Positions 11,915 through 19,426 of a DNA stretch of 64,000 nucleotides are shown one piece after another. The stretch is from NCBI RefSeq assembly GCF_004015185.1, contig NZ_CP025746.1:1302001-1366000 (forward strand), given 5' to 3'. The notes beneath the pieces are model-generated. The model ran no database searches and was not told the origin of the DNA. It worked only from the letters and a program-made list of their open reading frames with translations. Positions within the stretch are counted from its first letter, which is position 1; every line of letters begins with the position of its first letter. Position numbers and translations under genes: made by a program. The stretch is from Clostridium manihotivorum (GTDB taxonomy: Bacteria > Bacillota > Clostridia > Clostridiales > Clostridiaceae).

Positions 11915-12526
11915 ATGAAAAAAATTATAGTAGCAAGTAATAATGACCATAAAATAAAGGAAATAAAGCAAATACTTAAGGATATAGATGTAGAAGTAAA
12001 GTCGCTTAAAGACTGCAATATAGATATAGATGTAGTAGAAGATGGGAAGACTTTTATTGAAAACTCTTATAAAAAGGCAAAGGAAATATATGAATACGTA
12101 AAGAAAGATGGATTAAATGATTTTCTTATAATGGCTGATGACTCTGGGTTAGAAGTTGATTATTTAAATGGTGAACCAGGAGTTTATTCTGCTAGATATG
12201 CAGGAGAACATGGAAATAATAAAAAGAATAACGAAAAATTATTAGAAAAGTTAAAGGGTGTGCCTAGTGAAGAAAGAAAGGCAGCTTTTGTTTGCGCTAT
12301 AGTTCTTATAGATGAAACTGGAAAAACTGTAAAAGTGGAAGAGAGAGCTTACGGAGTTATAAAAGAGGAGCTTACAGGTGTAGAGGGCTTTGGATATGAC
12401 CCATTATTTTTCGTACCAGAATTTAATAAAACCTTTGCTGAAATGACTGCAGATGAAAAGAACTCAATAAGTCATAGAGGAAAAGCACTAGAGGTTATAA
12501 AAAAAGAACTGAAGAATTTAATTTAG
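11915..12526 (+). CDS. rdgB: XTP/dITP diphosphatase (RdgB/HAM1 family)
   Basis: This housecleaning enzyme hydrolyses dITP, XTP and other non-canonical purine triphosphates to prevent their incorporation into DNA. It has 203 residues. Family landmarks are the N-terminal [48 protein letters not shown], and the C-terminal SHRGKALE. Its start lies two bases after the rph stop, indicating translational coupling. Confidence 0.95.
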   Translation: MKKIIVASNNDHKIKEIKQILKDIDVEVKSLKDCNIDIDVVEDGKTFIENSYKKAKEIYEYVKKDGLNDFLIMADDSGLEVDYLNGEPGVYSARYAGEHGNNKKNNEKLLEKLKGVPSEERKAAFVCAIVLIDETGKTVKVEERAYGVIKEELTGVEGFGYDPLFFVPEFNKTFAEMTADEKNSISHRGKALEVIKKELKNLI

Positions 12527-12545
12527 TTTTGGAGGCATAATAATA

Positions 12546-13019
12546 ATGCTAGTAGCTGTAGTTAGTGATACTCATAATGTTACTGAATATATAGAAAAGG
12601 TTAAAAGGCTTATAAAGAAGAGTGATGTATTGATTCATCTTGGTGATAACATAACTGATCTAGATTACCTTATAAGCGATTATAAAGGCAAGGTCTATGG
12701 AGTGAAGGGCAATTGTGACTTTTCTAATGAATATCCATCAGAAATGCTAGTGAAGGTTCTAGATAAAAAGTTTTTTATTACTCATGGACATAAATACAAT
12801 GTGAAGTATGAGTTGAATTCAATATATTTTAAGGCTATGGAAGTAGAGGCTGATGCTGCTTTATTTGGGCATACTCATCAGTCTTTAATAACCCAAGAAA
12901 GAAATCTATGGATCATAAATCCAGGAAGTGCCTCGCTTCCTAGGATGAGCAAAAGAAGCATAGCTTTCATAGAAGTTGTAGAAGGAAAGCCTATCTATCC
13001 ATACCTTGTAGAGGTGTAA
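12546..13019 (+). CDS. YfcE/MJ0936-type metallophosphoesterase
   Basis: A 157-residue calcineurin-like phosphodiesterase. Metal-binding motifs are visible in order: SDTHN near the N-terminus, HLGDN, GVKGNCD, THGHK, and FGHTHQ, followed by NPGSAS. This set defines the YfcE/MJ0936 family; the physiological substrate is not known. TTTGGAGGC precedes the ATG. It is the last gene of the rph-rdgB operon and a terminator hairpin follows. Confidence 0.93.
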   Translation: MLVAVVSDTHNVTEYIEKVKRLIKKSDVLIHLGDNITDLDYLISDYKGKVYGVKGNCDFSNEYPSEMLVKVLDKKFFITHGHKYNVKYELNSIYFKAMEVEADAALFGHTHQSLITQERNLWIINPGSASLPRMSKRSIAFIEVVEGKPIYPYLVEV

Positions 13020-13027
13020 TACATAAG

Positions 13028-13064
13028 CGAATAAGAATATATTCTGAATATTTTTATTCGTTTT
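13028..13064 (+). terminator. Terminator after the rph-rdgB-yfcE operon
   Basis: An imperfect hairpin with arms CGAATAAGAATAT and ATATTTTTATTCG is followed by TTTTA. It starts 8 bases after the yfcE stop. Confidence 0.75.
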
Positions 13065-13168
13065 AATCTTAGAACTTTTTGATGTGTAAATTGTTATATC
13101 GGCGCAAATGGTTATAAACACTGACTTCAGCAAACTTTTATTATAAAAAAACTTTTTTAAAAAAAGTA

Positions 13169-13197
13169 TTGACTGAAATAATAACATCGTGTAGAAT
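13169..13197 (+). promoter_or_regulatory. Promoter of the tRNA cluster
   Basis: TTGACT, 17 bases, then TAGAAT, about 65 bases upstream of the first tRNA. This is a close match to the sigma-A consensus and the best promoter between yfcE and the tRNAs. Confidence 0.75.
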
Positions 13198-13260
13198 AAT
13201 CTTTGTCGCCGAAAGGTTACAACATGATTCGCCTGATAAGAAGGTAAGTCATAAAGTTAA

Positions 13261-13336
13261 CGGGGTGTGGCGCAGATGGGAGCGCGCGTGGTTTGGGACC
13301 ATGAGGTCGCAGGTTCAATCCCTGTCACCCCGACCA
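13261..13336 (+). tRNA. tRNA-Pro(TGG)
   Basis: Full cloverleaf with acceptor pairing CGGGGTG/CACCCCG, anticodon TGG, T-loop GGTTCAATCC and encoded CCA. First gene of the cluster; a second copy is at 14,286. Confidence 0.97.
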
Positions 13337-13341
13337 TTTAT

Positions 13342-13415
13342 GCGGGTATCGTATATCGGTAATACTCCAGCCTTCCAAGCTGAAAAGGTGGGTTCGACTC
13401 CCACTACCCGCTCCA
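13342..13415 (+). tRNA. tRNA-Gly(TCC)
   Basis: 74-nt cloverleaf with GCGGGTA/TACCCGC acceptor stem, anticodon TCC in loop CTTCCAA, and encoded CCA. Four copies occur in this cluster. Confidence 0.97.
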
Positions 13416-13423
13416 AAAACATC

Positions 13424-13452
13424 TTGACAAAAGATGTTGAGTTTAGTAAAAT
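13424..13452 (+). promoter_or_regulatory. Internal promoter before tRNA-Arg(TCT)
   Basis: TTGACA, 17 bases, TAAAAT: an almost perfect sigma-A promoter 20 bases before the Arg gene. The corresponding spacers at about 14,145-14,196 and 14,442-14,492 read ATCTAAGAAGATGTT or ATCTAAAAGATGTT and lack the TTGACA box, so only this copy is promoter-like. Confidence 0.75.
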
Positions 13453-13472
13453 AAACACTGTCGCTTAAACAT

Positions 13473-13549
<77 letters not shown>

Positions 13550-13554
13550 TTTAT

Positions 13555-13630
13555 GCGCCATTAGCTCAGTTGGTAGAGCACCTGACTCTTAATCAGGGTG
13601 TCTTGGGTTCGAGTCCCTGATGGCGCACCA
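13555..13630 (+). tRNA. tRNA-Lys(CTT)
   Basis: 76-nt cloverleaf with GCGCCAT/ATGGCGC acceptor stem. Loop CTCTTAA gives anticodon CTT. Encoded CCA. Confidence 0.96.
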
Positions 13631-13637
13631 AAATGTG

Positions 13638-13713
<76 letters not shown>

Positions 13714-13732
13714 CATTTTATAAAAGTAATAA

Positions 13733-13807
13733 TGGGATGTCGCCAAGCGGTAAGGCAATGGACTTTGACTCCATCATTCGTAGGTTCGAATCCTGCTATC
13801 CCAGCCA
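13733..13807 (+). tRNA. tRNA-Gln(TTG)
   Basis: 75-nt cloverleaf with TGGGATG acceptor 5' strand, anticodon TTG in loop CTTTGAC, encoded CCA. Confidence 0.97.
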
Positions 13808-13809
13808 AC

Positions 13810-13885
13810 GGTTCACTAGCTCAGTCGGTAGAGCACATGACTTTTAATCATGGTGTCCGGGGTTCGATTCCCCGGTGAGCCACCA
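13810..13885 (+). tRNA. tRNA-Lys(TTT)
   Basis: 76-nt cloverleaf with GGTTCAC/GTGAGCC acceptor stem, anticodon TTT, encoded CCA. Confidence 0.97.
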
Positions 13886-13902
13886 ATTTAATATGAAAAG
13901 AT

Positions 13903-13986
13903 GCAGATGTGGCGGAATTGGCAGACGCACTAGACTTAGGATCTAGCGCCTACGGCGTGGGGGTTCGACTCCCTTCATCTGCACCA
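13903..13986 (+). tRNA. tRNA-Leu(TAG)
   Basis: 84-nt class II tRNA with long variable arm (CGCCTACGGCG), anticodon TAG, acceptor GCAGATG/CATCTGC, encoded CCA. Confidence 0.97.
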
Positions 13987-13990
13987 ATCA

Positions 13991-14065
13991 GCGGAAGTGA
14001 CTCAATGGTAGAGTGTCACCTTGCCAAGGTGAAGGTCGCGGGTTCGAGTCCCGTCTTCCGCTCCA
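13991..14065 (+). tRNA. tRNA-Gly(GCC)
   Basis: 75-nt cloverleaf with GCGGAAG/CTTCCGC acceptor stem, loop TTGCCAA with anticodon GCC, encoded CCA. Confidence 0.97.
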
Positions 14066-14070
14066 AATAT

Positions 14071-14144
14071 GCGGGTATCGTATATCGGTAATACTCCAGC
14101 CTTCCAAGCTGAAAAGGTGGGTTCGACTCCCACTACCCGCTCCA
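14071..14144 (+). tRNA. tRNA-Gly(TCC), copy 2
   Basis: Identical by eye to the gene at 13,342. Confidence 0.97.
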
Positions 14145-14196
14145 AAAAACATCTAAGAAGATGTTGAAATTACTTACATGTAATAAAGTTTAATAT

Positions 14197-14273
<77 letters not shown>

Positions 14274-14285
14274 TTTTTTTAATAC

Positions 14286-14361
14286 CGGGGTGTGGCGCAG
14301 ATGGGAGCGCGCGTGGTTTGGGACCATGAGGTCGCAGGTTCAATCCCTGTCACCCCGACCA
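14286..14361 (+). tRNA. tRNA-Pro(TGG), copy 2
   Basis: Identical by eye to the gene at 13,261. It opens the second block. Confidence 0.97.
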
Positions 14362-14367
14362 TTTTAT

Positions 14368-14441
14368 GCGGGTATCGTATATCGGTAATACTCCAGCCTT
14401 CCAAGCTGAAAAGGTGGGTTCGACTCCCACTACCCGCTCCA
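14368..14441 (+). tRNA. tRNA-Gly(TCC), copy 3
   Basis: Identical by eye to the gene at 13,342. Confidence 0.97.
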
Positions 14442-14492
14442 AAAACATCTAAAAGATGTTGAAATTACTTACATAGTAATAAAGTTTAATAT

Positions 14493-14569
<77 letters not shown>

Positions 14570-14574
14570 TTTAT

Positions 14575-14650
14575 GCGCCATTAGCTCAGTTGGTAGAGCA
14601 CCTGACTCTTAATCAGGGTGTCTTGGGTTCGAGTCCCTGATGGCGCACCA
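14575..14650 (+). tRNA. tRNA-Lys(CTT), copy 2
   Basis: Identical by eye to the gene at 13,555. Confidence 0.96.
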
Positions 14651-14657
14651 AAATGTG

Positions 14658-14733
<76 letters not shown>

Positions 14734-14753
14734 CATTTTATAAAAAGTAATAA

Positions 14754-14828
14754 TGGGATGTCGCCAAGCGGTAAGGCAATGGACTTTGACTCCATCATTC
14801 GTAGGTTCGAATCCTGCTATCCCAGCCA
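14754..14828 (+). tRNA. tRNA-Gln(TTG), copy 2
   Basis: Identical by eye to the gene at 13,733. The preceding spacer has one extra A. Confidence 0.97.
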
Positions 14829-14830
14829 AC

Positions 14831-14906
14831 GGTTCACTAGCTCAGTCGGTAGAGCACATGACTTTTAATCATGGTGTCCGGGGTTCGATTCCCCGGTGAG
14901 CCACCA
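14831..14906 (+). tRNA. tRNA-Lys(TTT), copy 2
   Basis: Identical by eye to the gene at 13,810. Confidence 0.97.
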
Positions 14907-14923
14907 ATTTAATATGAAAAGAT

Positions 14924-15007
14924 GCAGATGTGGCGGAATTGGCAGACGCACTAGACTTAGGATCTAGCGCCTACGGCGTGGGGGTTCGACTCCCTTCATC
15001 TGCACCA
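14924..15007 (+). tRNA. tRNA-Leu(TAG), copy 2
   Basis: Identical by eye to the gene at 13,903. Confidence 0.97.
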
Positions 15008-15011
15008 ATCA

Positions 15012-15086
15012 GCGGAAGTGACTCAATGGTAGAGTGTCACCTTGCCAAGGTGAAGGTCGCGGGTTCGAGTCCCGTCTTCCGCTCCA
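15012..15086 (+). tRNA. tRNA-Gly(GCC), copy 2
   Basis: Identical by eye to the gene at 13,991. Confidence 0.97.
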
Positions 15087-15091
15087 AATAC

Positions 15092-15165
15092 GCGGGTATC
15101 GTATATCGGTAATACTCCAGCCTTCCAAGCTGAAAAGGTGGGTTCGACTCCCACTACCCGCTCCA
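15092..15165 (+). tRNA. tRNA-Gly(TCC), copy 4
   Basis: Identical by eye to the gene at 13,342. Last gene of the duplicated cluster; a terminator follows. Confidence 0.97.
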
Positions 15166-15168
15166 TAC

Positions 15169-15205
15169 AAAAGACAACTTACAAATTAAGTTGTCTTTTA
15201 TTTTA
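15169..15205 (+). terminator. Terminator of the tRNA cluster
   Basis: A perfect hairpin with arms AAAAGACAACTT and AAGTTGTCTTTT is followed by ATTTT, 4 bases after the last clustered tRNA. Confidence 0.88.
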
Positions 15206-15238
15206 CTATTTAATAAATTGTAAAAAACTACATTTTTT

Positions 15239-15315
15239 GCTCCTATAGCTCAGTTGGATAGAGTGGTGGACTTCGAATCCATAGGCCGCAGGTTCGAACC
15301 CTGTTGGGAGCACCA
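15239..15315 (+). tRNA. tRNA-Arg(TCG), probable prophage integration site
   Basis: 77-nt cloverleaf: anticodon stem GTGGA/TCCAT, loop CTTCGAA with anticodon TCG, T-arm GGTTCGAACCC, encoded CCA. It is separated from the duplicated cluster by a terminator. The phage integrase gene ends 65 bases downstream and points toward it, the usual arrangement when a tRNA 3' half serves as attachment site. Confidence 0.96.
15275..15315. other. Candidate attL (3' half of tRNA-Arg)
   Basis: The 3' part of tRNA-Arg(TCG) adjoins the integrase end. Tyrosine integrases usually recombine within the anticodon-to-3'-end segment of a tRNA and leave the gene intact. The exact core cannot be defined because no second copy was seen in the window. 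Confidence 0.5.
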
Positions 15316-15318
15316 ATA

Positions 15319-15362
15319 TAAAAGCCTTGCAAACACTAAGTTTACAAGGCTTTTAGTTTTTT
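15319..15362. terminator. Bidirectional terminator between tRNA-Arg and integrase
   Basis: Arms AAAAGCCTTG and CAAGGCTTTT flank a 15-base loop, followed by AGTTTTTT. It serves both the tRNA and the convergent integrase transcript. Confidence 0.8.
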
Positions 15363-15379
15363 AATAAATTAGGTAAAAA

Positions 15380-16570
15380 TCAATTTTGCGGGGAATTTTG
15401 CGGGGAATCATTTTTTGCGGGAGATAATAAATCTTCTAATTTAGATACTGCAGTTTCATCAAATCTAGGTAATCTATGACTATAAGTGTTTAAAGTCATA
15501 CCTACTGTGTTATGTCCAAGTAATCCGGAAACTATCTTAGGATTAACACCAGCTTCTAGCATTAAGGTTGCATATGTGTGCCTTAAATCGTGAAATCTGA
15601 TGTAAGGTATATTTAAATCAGTACAAACTTTATACTGCTTCATGACCCTTCTATAATTCCTAGACACATACTCAGGATCATAAGGAGTACCATCTCCTTT
15701 GCAAATAACAAAGCCTTCTTTATGGTAATTAGCATGGTTAGATTTATTATATTCACAAATATCTTTTAGATCTTCTAGAGCCCTCCTGGTATCTTCTATG
15801 ATAGGTATAGCTCTTTTAGATGTAGATGTCTTTAGTTCCAAAAGCTCTAGCTTACCTTTTACTTCTTGTAGCTGCCTTGTAACGTAGATAACTTTGTTAT
15901 CTAAGTCAACATCCTTCCAACGTAAACCACAAACTTCACCTAGTCTCATACCAGTTGTAGAGCTTATTAGTACTGGCATATAGACAGTCATATGCTTTAT
16001 CCTATCTAGAAGTTTAAATAACTGATCCTTATCATACACAGTAAGCTCTTTTTTTACCTTCTTAGGTGGCTCGATAGAGTCCATTATATTGTATTCGATT
16101 ATTTTCCACTTTAGAGCGTCTTTAAAGGCTTTTGAGAGTATCCAATGATATTGTCTAACAGTTGTAGAAGAGTTGCCTAAATCATTGATACAGTGCAAAT
16201 AAAGCTTATTTATATTTGTTGGTTTTATTTTGTTCAAAAACATATCACCAAGCTCAGGTACTAGTATTTTGTCAACAGCAATTTTATATCTTTTCCAGGT
16301 TGAGTTAGTAAGCTGAGGTTCTATAGTTAATAGCCAATCCTCAATATATTTTTGAAATTTTATTTTTGTACTTTTGAAACCAAGAGCTGTTTTTTTCTTT
16401 AATTCTATCTCTCTTTCACGGCCTACATTTTTAGCCTCAGTCTTAGTAGTAAATCCACTTCCAGTTTCTCTTACTCGTTCTTTTGTAGTCTCGTCTATAA
16501 AATCTATTTCGTAAGAATATAGATCCATTTTTAGACGTTTGGAATGTCTTTTCTTTATAGTAACAGACAT
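15380..16570 (-). CDS. int: Phage tyrosine-type site-specific integrase
   Basis: A 396-residue tyrosine recombinase that integrates and excises the prophage. The N-terminus (residues 1-60) has the basic arm-binding domain, residues 68-160 a SAM-like core-binding domain, and the C-terminal half the catalytic domain. Catalytic residues are visible: R209 in TGMRLGEV, K247 in a KTSTSKR segment, H327 and R330 in HDLRHTYAT, H353 in LGHNTVGMT, and nucleophile Y363 in NTYSH. The tail is Ser/Pro/Asn-rich. GTGAGG precedes the ATG. Its 3' end faces tRNA-Arg(TCG), defining the left end of the prophage. Confidence 0.96.
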   Translation of the reverse strand: MSVTIKKRHSKRLKMDLYSYEIDFIDETTKERVRETGSGFTTKTEAKNVGREREIELKKKTALGFKSTKIKFQKYIEDWLLTIEPQLTNSTWKRYKIAVDKILVPELGDMFLNKIKPTNINKLYLHCINDLGNSSTTVRQYHWILSKAFKDALKWKIIEYNIMDSIEPPKKVKKELTVYDKDQLFKLLDRIKHMTVYMPVLISSTTGMRLGEVCGLRWKDVDLDNKVIYVTRQLQEVKGKLELLELKTSTSKRAIPIIEDTRRALEDLKDICEYNKSNHANYHKEGFVICKGDGTPYDPEYVSRNYRRVMKQYKVCTDLNIPYIRFHDLRHTYATLMLEAGVNPKIVSGLLGHNTVGMTLNTYSHRLPRFDETAVSKLEDLLSPAKNDSPQNSPQN

Positions 16571-16874
16571 GACAGCGCCTCACTTTTTTATCGACATTAT
16601 GTTAATTTTGAACTTCTATAAATGTAACATCGTGTAAATATAATGTTTAACGAATATTATAGTGAAAAAGTTTGAATAAATTAACACTTCAGTAATAAAG
16701 TTCTAGCATATATGTTAATTTTTTTTGTTTAATATTTAAATTATATTATATTTATAAAAAATATTTATTTGATTTTATTGTGTCATTAATTAAATATAGT
16801 AGAATATCATATTAAACGTTAAAATTGGTCGAAAGAAATTCATGCAGTTATAACGTAATTTGTTATAATGTTTA
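16571..16874. other. Intergenic region upstream of integrase
   Basis: About 300 bases of very AT-rich DNA with no gene. It should hold the integrase promoter (minus strand). A short palindromic element at 16,848-16,866 (ATAAC...GTTAT) has a near-identical copy at 59,054-59,072. Confidence 0.5.
16848..16866. repeat. Palindromic 19-mer shared with 59,054-59,072
   Basis: TTATAACGTAATTTGTTAT differs at one position from the sequence just upstream of the HTH gene at 59,150. It contains the inverted repeat ATAAC/GTTAT. Possible operator; in DNA this AT-rich a chance match cannot be excluded. Confidence 0.35.
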
Positions 16875-17087
16875 TTAAACGACATTCTTTTCCCACACTA
16901 TGTGATAGCCTAGTATGCTTAGTATCTCTTCAACTTCTTTATATTTTAAAGTACCATTGCTGAGGCGAGTTGATAGGTTTTGCGCACCCGTGGGATTTTC
17001 TTTTGACTCATTGAGCTTATCGTTTAATTCTTTCATTGTCATGTCTCGAAGAGCCAAAAGAGCTTTAATTTCTTTTTTTAAATCCAT
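16875..17087 (-). CDS. Small HTH-type phage regulator
   Basis: A 70-residue protein resembling short helix-turn-helix regulators of clostridial mobile elements: TMKELNDKL, then NLSTRLSNGTLKYKEVEEILSILGY. The middle looks like a recognition helix, and the end (YHIVWEK) matches the usual C-terminal strand. GGGGGT precedes the ATG at 17,087. It is divergent from the peptide-receptor gene and shares its control region. It lies between that gene and the integrase, so it may regulate either. Confidence 0.65.
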   Translation of the reverse strand: MDLKKEIKALLALRDMTMKELNDKLNESKENPTGAQNLSTRLSNGTLKYKEVEEILSILGYHIVWEKNVV

Positions 17088-17162
17088 GTTATAACCCCCA
17101 TATACTTTATAGCATTAATATATGCTAATTATATAATTAATATTATAAAAAATCAATATATA

Positions 17163-17242
17163 TTGTACTATAACAATATTTATTGTAAAAAGTTAATAAG
17201 AGTTGTACAATTTCTATTGACAGTATACAATGTAGGTTGTAC
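17163..17242. promoter_or_regulatory. Three TTGTAC boxes in the receptor control region
   Basis: TTGTAC occurs at 17,163, 17,203 and 17,237, and related TATTG elements lie between. The third overlaps the -10 end of the receptor promoter. They are candidate operators for the receptor or for the divergent small HTH protein. Confidence 0.4.
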
Positions 17243-17245
17243 TAT
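17217..17245 (+). promoter_or_regulatory. Promoter of the peptide-receptor gene
   Basis: TTGACA, 17-base spacer, TACTAT: a strong sigma-A match about 37 bases before the TTG start. Confidence 0.75.
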
Positions 17246-17281
17246 ATTAATATAGATTGAAGTTGCAAAGAGGTGAAAAAG

Positions 17282-18478
17282 TTGAGAACTAACGAAATAT
17301 TAAAGATGATACGTAATGATTTAGATATAACACAGGATGATCTTGTTTGTGAAAAGATAAGTAGGACAGTAATTTCGAAATTGGAGAGAGGAAAAAAAGA
17401 AATTAGTCCTATACAAGCTATTAAATTGAGAGACAAGATATTAAACATACAAAAGGAAAAAAATATAGCGTTAGATTATGAAGTTAGTACTAACTTTTTA
17501 TTGGGGATCACACACTTCGATATAGAGAAAATACTTTCAGACCTAGAAAAAAAAGTTGATAGATTATCACTTAATGCTTTAGATGAAGCACTAAGACAAA
17601 TGGTTGATAGTGATTTCATCAGCTTGTGTACTAAAGCTATTCATGTATTTAAGAGCGATTTATATGCTAATAGTGATTTAATAATTTTATATGCACAAGA
17701 AGTTTTAAAACGAGATATATCAATAAGCATTATTATTGATATGAATATAATGTTGATAAGAGCCTATTATGCTAAGGGCGAATTTAAGACGATAATACAT
17801 TTGGCTGAAACTCATAAAAAAGATATAGAGCAATGTTGTGATAAGGAAATACAGATATCTTTCTATTTCAATTTAGCAACTGCCTATTATAAAGAAAGAA
17901 AGTATAATGATGCATTAAATTATATAGAAATTATTAAAAAGCTAAAATTAAGAAAGTATGAAGAAAAAGTGTTGACTCTTGAAGCCAATATTGAAACAAA
18001 ATTGAAGAATTATGATAGTGCAAAAAAAGTGTATTTTAAAATAATTAGGATATCTAAAGATAATACTATAATTGCTAATAGCTATGGTAATATAGCTTCT
18101 TTATATCATGAACAAAAGAAGTATAGACAAGCTAGAGAATATTTAAATAGAGCTTATGAGTTTATTCGGGAAGTATCTACTCAGTGTAAATATAATATCC
18201 TATATAATAAGTTAGAGCTAGATATTGATACTAATCAAAAAAATGATGTTTATATTGATTTTACTATGCTACTGGAGGTCTTTTCTAACATGAATAGTGA
18301 AATAAATCAGAATACAGTTTTTGAAAAAGTTATTGATTATTTTGAAAATGAAAAATTAGAAGTTTTTAAAATAATCAATAATATAAAGCAGTATAACCTA
18401 AAAATATCTGATAGATTATTATTAAAAGTGATACTAAAATTTACAAATGATACAGAAATGATAAAGCTAATATCATAA
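17282..18478 (+). CDS. RRNPP-type HTH-TPR quorum-sensing receptor
   Basis: A 398-residue regulator with an N-terminal XRE helix-turn-helix (residues about 5-60, including ISRTVISKLERGKKEIS) followed by about 330 residues of helical TPR-like repeats. The clearest are FYFNLATAYYKERKYNDALNY and ANSYGNIASLYHEQKKYRQA. This architecture is shared by PlcR, NprR, PrgX, AimR and Rgg-type receptors, which bind a re-imported peptide. A 39-codon exported pro-peptide gene follows 41 bases downstream. AGAGGTG lies 6 bases before the TTG at 17,282; the GTG at 17,273 overlaps that ribosome binding site. Adjacent to the integrase, it is a candidate lysis-lysogeny or excision sensor. The signal specificity is inferred only. 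Confidence 0.88.
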   Translation: MRTNEILKMIRNDLDITQDDLVCEKISRTVISKLERGKKEISPIQAIKLRDKILNIQKEKNIALDYEVSTNFLLGITHFDIEKILSDLEKKVDRLSLNALDEALRQMVDSDFISLCTKAIHVFKSDLYANSDLIILYAQEVLKRDISISIIIDMNIMLIRAYYAKGEFKTIIHLAETHKKDIEQCCDKEIQISFYFNLATAYYKERKYNDALNYIEIIKKLKLRKYEEKVLTLEANIETKLKNYDSAKKVYFKIIRISKDNTIIANSYGNIASLYHEQKKYRQAREYLNRAYEFIREVSTQCKYNILYNKLELDIDTNQKNDVYIDFTMLLEVFSNMNSEINQNTVFEKVIDYFENEKLEVFKIINNIKQYNLKISDRLLLKVILKFTNDTEMIKLIS

Positions 18479-18519
18479 TTTTTGGAAAAATATGATATAA
18501 TTATCTAGAGGTGATTTAA

Positions 18520-18639
18520 ATGAAAAGGAAAATGTCATTAGTATTAGCAGCTTTTTGCTTAGTAAGTGTTCTATCAGCTACTATAGGTGCTAATTCCATT
18601 AGACCTATGGGTGAACCTGGGATTACTGATCCTATTTAG
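18520..18639 (+). CDS. Exported pro-peptide, probable signal for the adjacent receptor
   Basis: A 39-residue peptide with a textbook signal sequence: basic MKRK, then a hydrophobic core ending in SVLSATIGA. A short polar, proline-rich tail follows, IRPMGEPGITDPI. That is the layout of Phr, PapR, NprX and AimP precursors, whose C-terminal 5-10 residues are exported, processed and re-imported. AGAGGTGATTT lies upstream of the ATG. The mature peptide is probably within the last 7-10 residues; its exact ends are unknown. Confidence 0.78.
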   Translation: MKRKMSLVLAAFCLVSVLSATIGANSIRPMGEPGITDPI

Positions 18640-18735
18640 ATAGTGTGCCATTTTCGACAATATAAAAGAAACTTTTTGCATTTTAAATACCCACTTTTTG
18701 TTATATTATGATAAATGTAACAAGGAGGGGGTATT

Positions 18736-18855
18736 TTGATTTCGCTATTGATTTCATTATTGGGGACAGAGAATATTAATGTGTTAACTGAAGATAATAT
18801 AAAAACTATAATTGACCATATAAAGAAACAAAAAATAAAGACTAGTGAGGGTTAA
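18736..18855 (+). CDS. Small protein between signal peptide and repressor
   Basis: A 39-residue peptide starting at a TTG after a strong AAGGAGGGGG ribosome binding site. It has a short hydrophobic N-terminus (ISLLISLLG) and a basic C-terminus (IKKQKIKTSEG). Its TAA overlaps the convergent repressor stop codon within TTAA. I do not recognise it; it could be a second small signal or a regulator. Confidence 0.5.
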   Translation: MISLLISLLGTENINVLTEDNIKTIIDHIKKQKIKTSEG

Positions 18856-19217
18856 TCCTCCTGGTCTTTATTTTTTAGCTTTTTATCTATTTCAGTCCTT
18901 ACTGCAAACATAATCATTTCTTCTACTTCTTTATCTATACTATCTGAATCTGTAATCACATCATTTGCTATAAGTTGATCTATAATCTTACTTACAATGC
19001 TAGAAGTTTTGCTTTCATTCTCATTATTTCCTGTCAATAAATATTCAATGCTAACATTTAAAACTTCAGATATTAATTTAAGAGTCTCAAACGAAGGATC
19101 TCTTTTCCCTGCCTCATACATTCTTATAGCGCTGTCACTCTTGCCAATAAGCGCGCCTAACTGTTCCTGAGTAAGTTTTTTTTCATTACGTAGCTTTTTT
19201 AAGATTGAACCATCCAT
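18852..19217 (-). CDS. CI-like phage repressor (XRE family)
   Basis: A 121-residue protein with an N-terminal XRE helix-turn-helix: LRNEKKLTQEQLGALIGKSDSAIRMYEAGKRDPS over about residues 8-42. A short helical C-terminal part carries no LexA-type peptidase, so it is probably not RecA-cleavable. It faces away from the Cro-like gene across a roughly 210-bp region with three matching operators; one lies inside its own promoter, implying autoregulation. Expected to maintain lysogeny. Confidence 0.85.
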   Translation of the reverse strand: MDGSILKKLRNEKKLTQEQLGALIGKSDSAIRMYEAGKRDPSFETLKLISEVLNVSIEYLLTGNNENESKTSSIVSKIIDQLIANDVITDSDSIDKEVEEMIMFAVRTEIDKKLKNKDQED

Positions 19218-19252
19218 AGCTATACCTCAAAATTTTTTTTACTTTTAGGTCG

Positions 19253-19281
19253 ATTTTAGCACACTATGTGCCAAAAATCAA
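19253..19281 (-). promoter_or_regulatory. Repressor promoter containing operator 1
   Basis: On the minus strand: TTGATT, 17-base spacer, TAAAAT. Operator 1 (19,257-19,273) occupies the spacer and -10 box, so bound repressor would block its own promoter. Confidence 0.65.
19257..19273. promoter_or_regulatory. Repressor operator 1
   Basis: TAGCACACTATGTGCCA, one of three 17-bp palindromes fitting TAGCACA-N3-TGTGCTA between the divergent regulators. Confidence 0.7.
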
Positions 19282-19358
19282 GAAATCGAAAGTAAAATAC
19301 CCCTATCTACTTGCACTAGGAATTATGTGGAATATGTATTAATTTAATGGAAAAATAT

Positions 19359-19375
19359 TAGCACAAATTGTGTTT
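19359..19375. promoter_or_regulatory. Repressor operator 2
   Basis: TAGCACAAATTGTGTTT. The left half-site is perfect and the right half-site partial. It lies 23 bases (about two helical turns) from operator 3, fitting cooperative binding. Confidence 0.7.
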
Positions 19376-19381
19376 TTTAAT

Positions 19382-19398
19382 TAGCACAATAGGTGCTA
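19382..19398. promoter_or_regulatory. Repressor operator 3
   Basis: TAGCACAATAGGTGCTA. Its right edge overlaps a TATTAT -10-like element of the rightward early promoter, so occupancy would shut off the cro operon. Confidence 0.7.
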
Positions 19399-19426
19399 TT
19401 ATAAAAACACGGGGAGGTAATAAAGC

